From Chloroflexota bacterium (lineage in GTDB: Bacteria > Chloroflexota > UBA11872), in contig JAPPFO010000100.1 in the NCBI GenBank assembly GCA_028875175.1, positions 1-10,204 on the forward strand: 10,204 nucleotides of DNA. Direction: 5' to 3'. The notes below the pieces were generated by a model. It ran no database searches. It saw only the letters and a program-made list of their open reading frames with translations, and was not told the origin of the DNA. Below are positions 5,672 to 10,204 of the stretch, one piece after another. Within the stretch, counting starts at the first letter, position 1. Each line of letters opens with the position of its first letter. The translations under genes and the position numbers were made by a program.

Positions 5672-8600
5672 GTGGCCGCCATGTACGACCCGCGCTATGA
5701 GCACGATTCGTGCGGCGTGGGCTTTGTGGCGGACATCCAGGGGCGCCGCTCGCATCGAATCGTAGAGCGGGCGCTTGAGGCTGTGGCCTCGCTTACGCAT
5801 CGAGGCGCAATCGCAGCCGACGCCCGCACCGGCGATGGCGCCGGCGTCCTGACACAGCTTCCCCGCGAGTTGCTGCAGAGCGCCTACGCGGATGTCGGAT
5901 GGTCCAGTGTTGACCCGGCGCGTATGGCCGTCGGCGTCTTCTTCCTGGACGCGCATGACCCGCGCGGCACGCATCGCGCGCAGGTGCTGGCCGAGGCGAT
6001 TTGTGCCCGGCGGGGCTTCAGCGTGGCGGGCTGGCGCGACGTGCCGCTCGACCGCGACGTGCTGGGCGCGTCCGGCGGTCGCACGATGCCCGACATCAAG
6101 CATTTGCTGCTGGTCGATAACCAGGATCCGAGCGACCTCTTGCCCACGGAGCAGCGACTCTTCCTGGGCCGCAAGGAACTGGAGAGCCGGCTGCGTGCCG
6201 AATCCCTGGATGCCAACTACGTGGTCTCGCTCTCCTCGCGCACCATCGTCTACAAGGGCCTGATCGTCGGCACCGAGGTTGGGCACTTCTTCAAGGACCT
6301 CAGCGACCCCCGATATCGTACGGCCGTCGCGGTGTTCCACCAGCGCTACAGCACCAACACCAGTCCCACCTGGGAACTGGCCCAGCCGTTCCGGATGCTG
6401 GCGCACAACGGCGAAATCAACACGCTCGACGGCAACCGCAATTGGATGTTCGCCCGCGAAGGCGGGCTGGAGCATCCCCTCTTCGGCGCGGACACGGCCG
6501 TCCTTCGGCCCATGACGGACCGCGTCGGGTCCGCCATGTCGGACTCGTGCAGCCTCGACCAGGTGCTTGAGTTGCTCACCCATTCCGGACGCAACCTGGT
6601 GCACAGCGCCATGATGCTGGTGCCGGAAGCCTGGCGCGATGCGCGGGAGATGCCGGCTGAGCTGAAGGACTTCTACGCCTATCACGCCTGTCTCATGGAG
6701 CCGTGGGACGGCCCGGCCGCCCTCGCCTTCACCGACGGTCGCTGGGTGTGCGGCTCGCTGGATCGCAACGGCCTGCGACCGGCCCGTTATGTCGTCACCG
6801 ACGACGACATGGTGCTTATGGCGTCGGAAGTCGGCGTGATCGACATCGACGACGCCCACGTCGTGTCCAAGGGCCGGCTCGGTCCCGGGCGCATGATCGC
6901 GGTCGATCTGGAAACCGGCCGCTTGCTCACGAATTACGCCGCCAAGCGCGAATTCGTTGAGAACAAGCCCTACGGCGACTGGTTCCACGGTCAGCGCGTC
7001 ACGATTGACCGGTCGCTGCCGGTCGACCTCGATGGCAATGAGAAGGGGTTGGCCGGACCCGAGGTGCAACGTTGGCAACGCGCCTTGGGATTCACCCGAG
7101 AGGACCTGACGCACATCCTCGAGCCCATGGCGCTCCAGGCCATGGATCCGGTCTTTTCCATGGGCAACGATGCGCCCCTCGCGGTCATGTCGCGCTTCCA
7201 GCCGTCCGTCTTTAGCTACCTGCGGCAACGCTTTGCACAGGTCACCAATCCGCCCATCGATCCGCTGCGCGAGAAGCTGGTCATGTCGTTGATGACGCGT
7301 CTCGGCAAGCGTGGCACCTTCCTGGTACCCACGCCCGAGGCCGCGCACCTGTTGCACCTGGAATCTCCGGTGCTAAGCGACGACGACCTGCGGCGCATTG
7401 ACAAGTTGGAGGACCCCGACTTCGCCACAGCCTGGCTTGATGCCCTGTTTCCCGTCGCCGGCGGGCCCGCCGGGTTAGAGCTGGCCCTGGACGAACTGGT
7501 CAGGCAGGCGCTGAGCGCAATCGACGACCGGGCGCGCATCCTGATCGTCAGCGACCGTGGAATGGACCGGACCAGGGCGGCTATTCCCATGGCGCTGGCG
7601 GTAGGCGCGCTGCACTTCGCCCTGATTGAGTCCGGGCGTCGTCTGCATGCCGGCATCGTCGTACATACAGCCCAGGCCTGGGACGTGCATCACCTCTGCG
7701 CCCTCATCGGCTACGGCGCTGGCGCCGTGAATCCATACCTCGCCCTCGCCACCGTCAACAGCCTGACGCCGGTCGCGGCCAACGGGTCTGAGAGCCTTGA
7801 CCAGACGTACCTGCGCATTGCCGAAGACGGGGTGCGCAAGGTGCTCTCCAAGATGGGCATCTCGACCCTCAGCAGCTACCAGGGGGCGCAGGTCTTCGAA
7901 GCCGTCGGCCTGGCCGATGCGGTGATCGACCGGTGTTTCCCGGGAACTCCATCGCGAGTGGGCGGCATCGGATTCGAGGAACTGGCCGCCGATGTCCTGG
8001 CCCGGCACGCCGAGGCGTTCGAGCCTGAGGCCCCGCCAAAGCCGGCCGACATTGGCTGGGCGCGGTACCGGCGCAACGGCGAGTTCCACGCCGCCAACCC
8101 GGGCTTCGTCAAGGCCATGCACCGGGCGATCCGAACTGGTGACCGCGAGGACTTCGACGCCTACGACAGCGTGGTCAACGACCGCGACCCGTACGCCATC
8201 CGCGACCTGCTGCGCTTCGTCCCGCAGGGCGAACCGATTCCGCTGGACGACGTTGAGCCGATCGAGACCATCGTGCGCCGCTTCACGACCACGGCCATGT
8301 CCGTTGGTGCCCTGAGCCCCGAAGCCCACAGCACGCTGAGCAAGGCCATGAACAGCCTCGGCGCGCGCAGCAATACCGGCGAAGGCGGCGAGGACCGCTC
8401 CTGGTACACGCCCGACGAAACCGGGGCAGAGCCCGACAGCCGCATCAAGCAGGTGGCCTCGGGCCGGTTTGGTGTAACCCCGCTCTATCTCTCAAAGGCC
8501 GATCAGCTCGAAATCAAGATGGCGCAGGGCTCAAAGCCTGGCGAGGGCGGGCAGCTCCCGGCCCTCAAGGTCTCGCCCTACATCGCCAGCCTGCGGCACA

Positions 8601-10204
8601 CCATTCCGGGCATTCCTCTTATTTCGCCGCCGCCGCATCACGACATCTACAGCATCGAGGACCTGGCGCAGCTGATCTACGACCTCAAGCACGCCAACCC
8701 CAACGCCGCGGTGGGCGTGAAGCTGGTCGCCGAGTCCGGCGTCGGCACCATTGCCGCGGGTGTGGCCAAGGCCTACGCCGACTACGTGCTCATCAGCGGC
8801 CACGACGGCGGGACCGGCGCCTCGCCGATCAGTTCAATCAAGAACGCCGGCGTACCGTGGGAGATCGGCCTGGTCGAAACCCAGCATGTGCTGGTGCGTA
8901 ACGGCCTGCGCGATCGCATCCTGGTCAAGACCGATGGTGGCCTCAAGACCGCCCGCGACGTCGTGATTGCGGGCATCCTGGGCGCCGAGGAGTTCGGCTT
9001 CGGGACCGTAGCCGCCGTGGCGGTGGGCTGCATCATGGCCCGCCAGTGCCACCTCAACACCTGCCCGGTGGGCGTGGCCACGCAGCGCGCCGACCTGCGC
9101 GAACGCTTCGCCGGCGAGCCGGAACACGTGGTCCGCTTCTTCACGCACATGGCCCAGGGCGTCCGAGAGATCATGGCTGACTTGGGCGTGGCTCGATTCG
9201 ACGACCTGGTCGGTCAGGTCCAATACCTTGAACCGGACCCCGATCTCGACGCTGGCCGGGCGGCTGCCCTCGATTTGCACGACCTGTTGGTTCCGCCTGA
9301 CGAAACCCGCGTGTCGCCGTTGCGACGCCATCGCCAACGCAATGACCGGCCGCACGACTTTCATTTGGACACGCAGATCATTGAGCACCTCGACAATTCG
9401 GCGCTGCCCAACGTGTCCCTGCACTTCGAGCGTCCAATCTCCAATACCGACCGTGCCGTAGGCGCCCAACTGAGCGGAACCATCGTTCGCGCCGGATTCG
9501 AGGATGGTCTGCCCGACGAAAGCATTCGGCTTACGTTCCACGGAACCGCCGGCCAGAGCTTCGGCGCTTTTGTCACGCGCGGTCTGCGCTTGGACCTGAT
9601 CGGCGAGGCCAACGATTACGTCGGCAAAGGGCTGGGCGGTGGCATCATCACCGTTCGACCGCCTGACCACGCCGCCTTCGCGCCCGAAGACAACGTGATC
9701 ATGGGCAATACCGTCCTCTACGGCGCAACTTCGGGCCGACTTTTCGTGGCCGGCCGCGCCGGCGAACGCTTCGGCGTCCGCAACAGCGGGGCGCAAACGG
9801 TTGTCGAGGGCGTTGGCGACCACTGTTGCGAGTACATGACCGGTGGCACCGTGGTGGTCCTCGGCCCAACTGGCAAGAACTTCGCCGCCGGCATGTCGGC
9901 CGGGACGGCGTATGTCTACGAGCGCGGCGAGATGTTCCTCAAGCGCTTCAATCCGGAGCTGGTCAGCGTCGCGCGCGTCGCCGCGCCCGAGGCCGCCGAG
10001 GAACTGCGCGCTCTCATCACCGATCACGTAGCGGCCACCGGCAGCGCACTCGGACGACGGATCCTCGATGCATGGGAGTCCGAAGTCGCCAACTTCTGGC
10101 AGGTCACCCCCAACCCACCGGTGGTCGACACCGAAGCGCCGCCCAAGGCCGACGCCGCCCGCGCCCGACGGGCCGTTGCGGCCCGCCGCCGCGCGGCCCG
10201 GCGG
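5672..10204 (+). CDS. gltB: Glutamate synthase large subunit (GOGAT alpha), open at the right edge
   Basis: GltB takes the amide nitrogen of glutamine, channels the ammonia to 2-oxoglutarate and makes glutamate, in the cytosol. All domains are present in 1511 uninterrupted codons. The class II glutamine amidotransferase domain starts at Cys14 (HDSCGVGFVAD), exposed after removal of a 13-residue propeptide, with Arg225 in HQRYSTNTSP and the oxyanion-hole motif NGEINT (246-251). A central domain (about 470-780) includes GYGAGAVNPY. The FMN-binding synthase domain (about 830-1190) has GEGGED (903-908) and GHDGGTGASP (1043-1052). The 3Fe-4S cysteines are 1120, 1126 and 1131 (C-x5-C-x4-C, within CHLNTCPVG). 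A GXGXG beta-helix domain (about 1255-1450) includes VGKGLGGG (1317-1324) and EYMTGGTVVV. Length already equals a typical GltB, so the stop must be near. The last 20 residues are unusually rich in Ala and Arg. NADPH or ferredoxin dependence would be settled by a downstream gltD, outside the window. Confidence 0.97.
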   Translation, partial: MAAMYDPRYEHDSCGVGFVADIQGRRSHRIVERALEAVASLTHRGAIAADARTGDGAGVLTQLPRELLQSAYADVGWSSVDPARMAVGVFFLDAHDPRGTHRAQVLAEAICARRGFSVAGWRDVPLDRDVLGASGGRTMPDIKHLLLVDNQDPSDLLPTEQRLFLGRKELESRLRAESLDANYVVSLSSRTIVYKGLIVGTEVGHFFKDLSDPRYRTAVAVFHQRYSTNTSPTWELAQPFRMLAHNGEINTLDGNRNWMFAREGGLEHPLFGADTAVLRPMTDRVGSAMSDSCSLDQVLELLTHSGRNLVHSAMMLVPEAWRDAREMPAELKDFYAYHACLMEPWDGPAALAFTDGRWVCGSLDRNGLRPARYVVTDDDMVLMASEVGVIDIDDAHVVSKGRLGPGRMIAVDLETGRLLTNYAAKREFVENKPYGDWFHGQRVTIDRSLPVDLDGNEKGLAGPEVQRWQRALGFTREDLTHILEPMALQAMDPVFSMGNDAPLAVMSRFQPSVFSYLRQRFAQVTNPPIDPLREKLVMSLMTRLGKRGTFLVPTPEAAHLLHLESPVLSDDDLRRIDKLEDPDFATAWLDALFPVAGGPAGLELALDELVRQALSAIDDRARILIVSDRGMDRTRAAIPMALAVGALHFALIESGRRLHAGIVVHTAQAWDVHHLCALIGYGAGAVNPYLALATVNSLTPVAANGSESLDQTYLRIAEDGVRKVLSKMGISTLSSYQGAQVFEAVGLADAVIDRCFPGTPSRVGGIGFEELAADVLARHAEAFEPEAPPKPADIGWARYRRNGEFHAANPGFVKAMHRAIRTGDREDFDAYDSVVNDRDPYAIRDLLRFVPQGEPIPLDDVEPIETIVRRFTTTAMSVGALSPEAHSTLSKAMNSLGARSNTGEGGEDRSWYTPDETGAEPDSRIKQVASGRFGVTPLYLSKADQLEIKMAQGSKPGEGGQLPALKVSPYIASLRHTIPGIPLISPPPHHDIYSIEDLAQLIYDLKHANPNAAVGVKLVAESGVGTIAAGVAKAYADYVLISGHDGGTGASPISSIKNAGVPWEIGLVETQHVLVRNGLRDRILVKTDGGLKTARDVVIAGILGAEEFGFGTVAAVAVGCIMARQCHLNTCPVGVATQRADLRERFAGEPEHVVRFFTHMAQGVREIMADLGVARFDDLVGQVQYLEPDPDLDAGRAAALDLHDLLVPPDETRVSPLRRHRQRNDRPHDFHLDTQIIEHLDNSALPNVSLHFERPISNTDRAVGAQLSGTIVRAGFEDGLPDESIRLTFHGTAGQSFGAFVTRGLRLDLIGEANDYVGKGLGGGIITVRPPDHAAFAPEDNVIMGNTVLYGATSGRLFVAGRAGERFGVRNSGAQTVVEGVGDHCCEYMTGGTVVVLGPTGKNFAAGMSAGTAYVYERGEMFLKRFNPELVSVARVAAPEAAEELRALITDHVAATGSALGRRILDAWESEVANFWQVTPNPPVVDTEAPPKADAARARRAVAARRRAARR

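Noticed and set aside
5444..7357. Long 637-codon minus-strand ORF opposite the start of gltB
   Set aside because: It lies antisense to the well-conserved amidotransferase part of gltB, reads as a His/Arg/Gly/Val-rich product without recognisable domains, and is typical of antisense frames in GC-rich coding DNA.
7475..10027. Minus-strand ORFs of 284 and 397 codons opposite the second half of gltB (7475-8329 and 8834-10027)
   Set aside because: Both are antisense to conserved FMN, Fe-S and beta-helix regions of GltB and carry no domain signal.

Overview
The window is GC-rich bacterial chromosomal DNA, tightly packed, with strongly GC-biased third codon positions, GTG as well as ATG starts, and several purine-rich ribosome binding sites. 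Nothing in it fixes the phylum. The mix of an AAA_32-type Lon protease, FabG-like SDR and full-length GltB would fit Chloroflexota or another high-GC environmental lineage, but that is a guess. I see no tRNA, rRNA, CRISPR array, insertion sequence, phage gene or other sign of recent transfer.

Layout. (1) Positions 1-267, minus strand: the N-terminal 89 residues of a MarR-family regulator, running off the left edge, with a sigma70-like promoter just upstream. (2) Positions 366-2789, minus: an 807-residue Lon-related protease of the AAA_32 / S16 type. (3) Divergent from it, positions 2895-3851, plus: a D-2-hydroxyacid dehydrogenase. The roughly 105-bp gap between these two start codons is mostly one long imperfect inverted repeat (2830-2889). 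(4) Positions 3900-5285, minus, convergent with the dehydrogenase: a likely three-gene operon read in the order small membrane protein, 77-residue unknown protein, SDR oxidoreductase. The SDR has lost the usual Tyr and Lys of its active site. (5) Positions 5286-5671: a gap of about 390 bp between divergent genes, holding several inverted repeats, a possible 21-codon upstream ORF and a possible branched RNA fold. (6) Positions 5672-10204, plus: gltB, the large subunit of glutamate synthase, open to the right edge after 1511 codons and probably within a few residues of its end.

How the genes relate. GltB is core ammonia assimilation: glutamine plus 2-oxoglutarate gives two glutamates. A gltD small subunit, if the enzyme is the NADPH type, would lie beyond the right edge. 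The protease, the dehydrogenase and the SDR operon have no obvious shared pathway, so the window looks like ordinary housekeeping and accessory metabolism rather than one dedicated system. The points most worth a second look are non-coding: the dyad between the protease and dehydrogenase genes and the structured region ahead of gltB. The unusual SDR active site comes next. I found no convincing new biological system.
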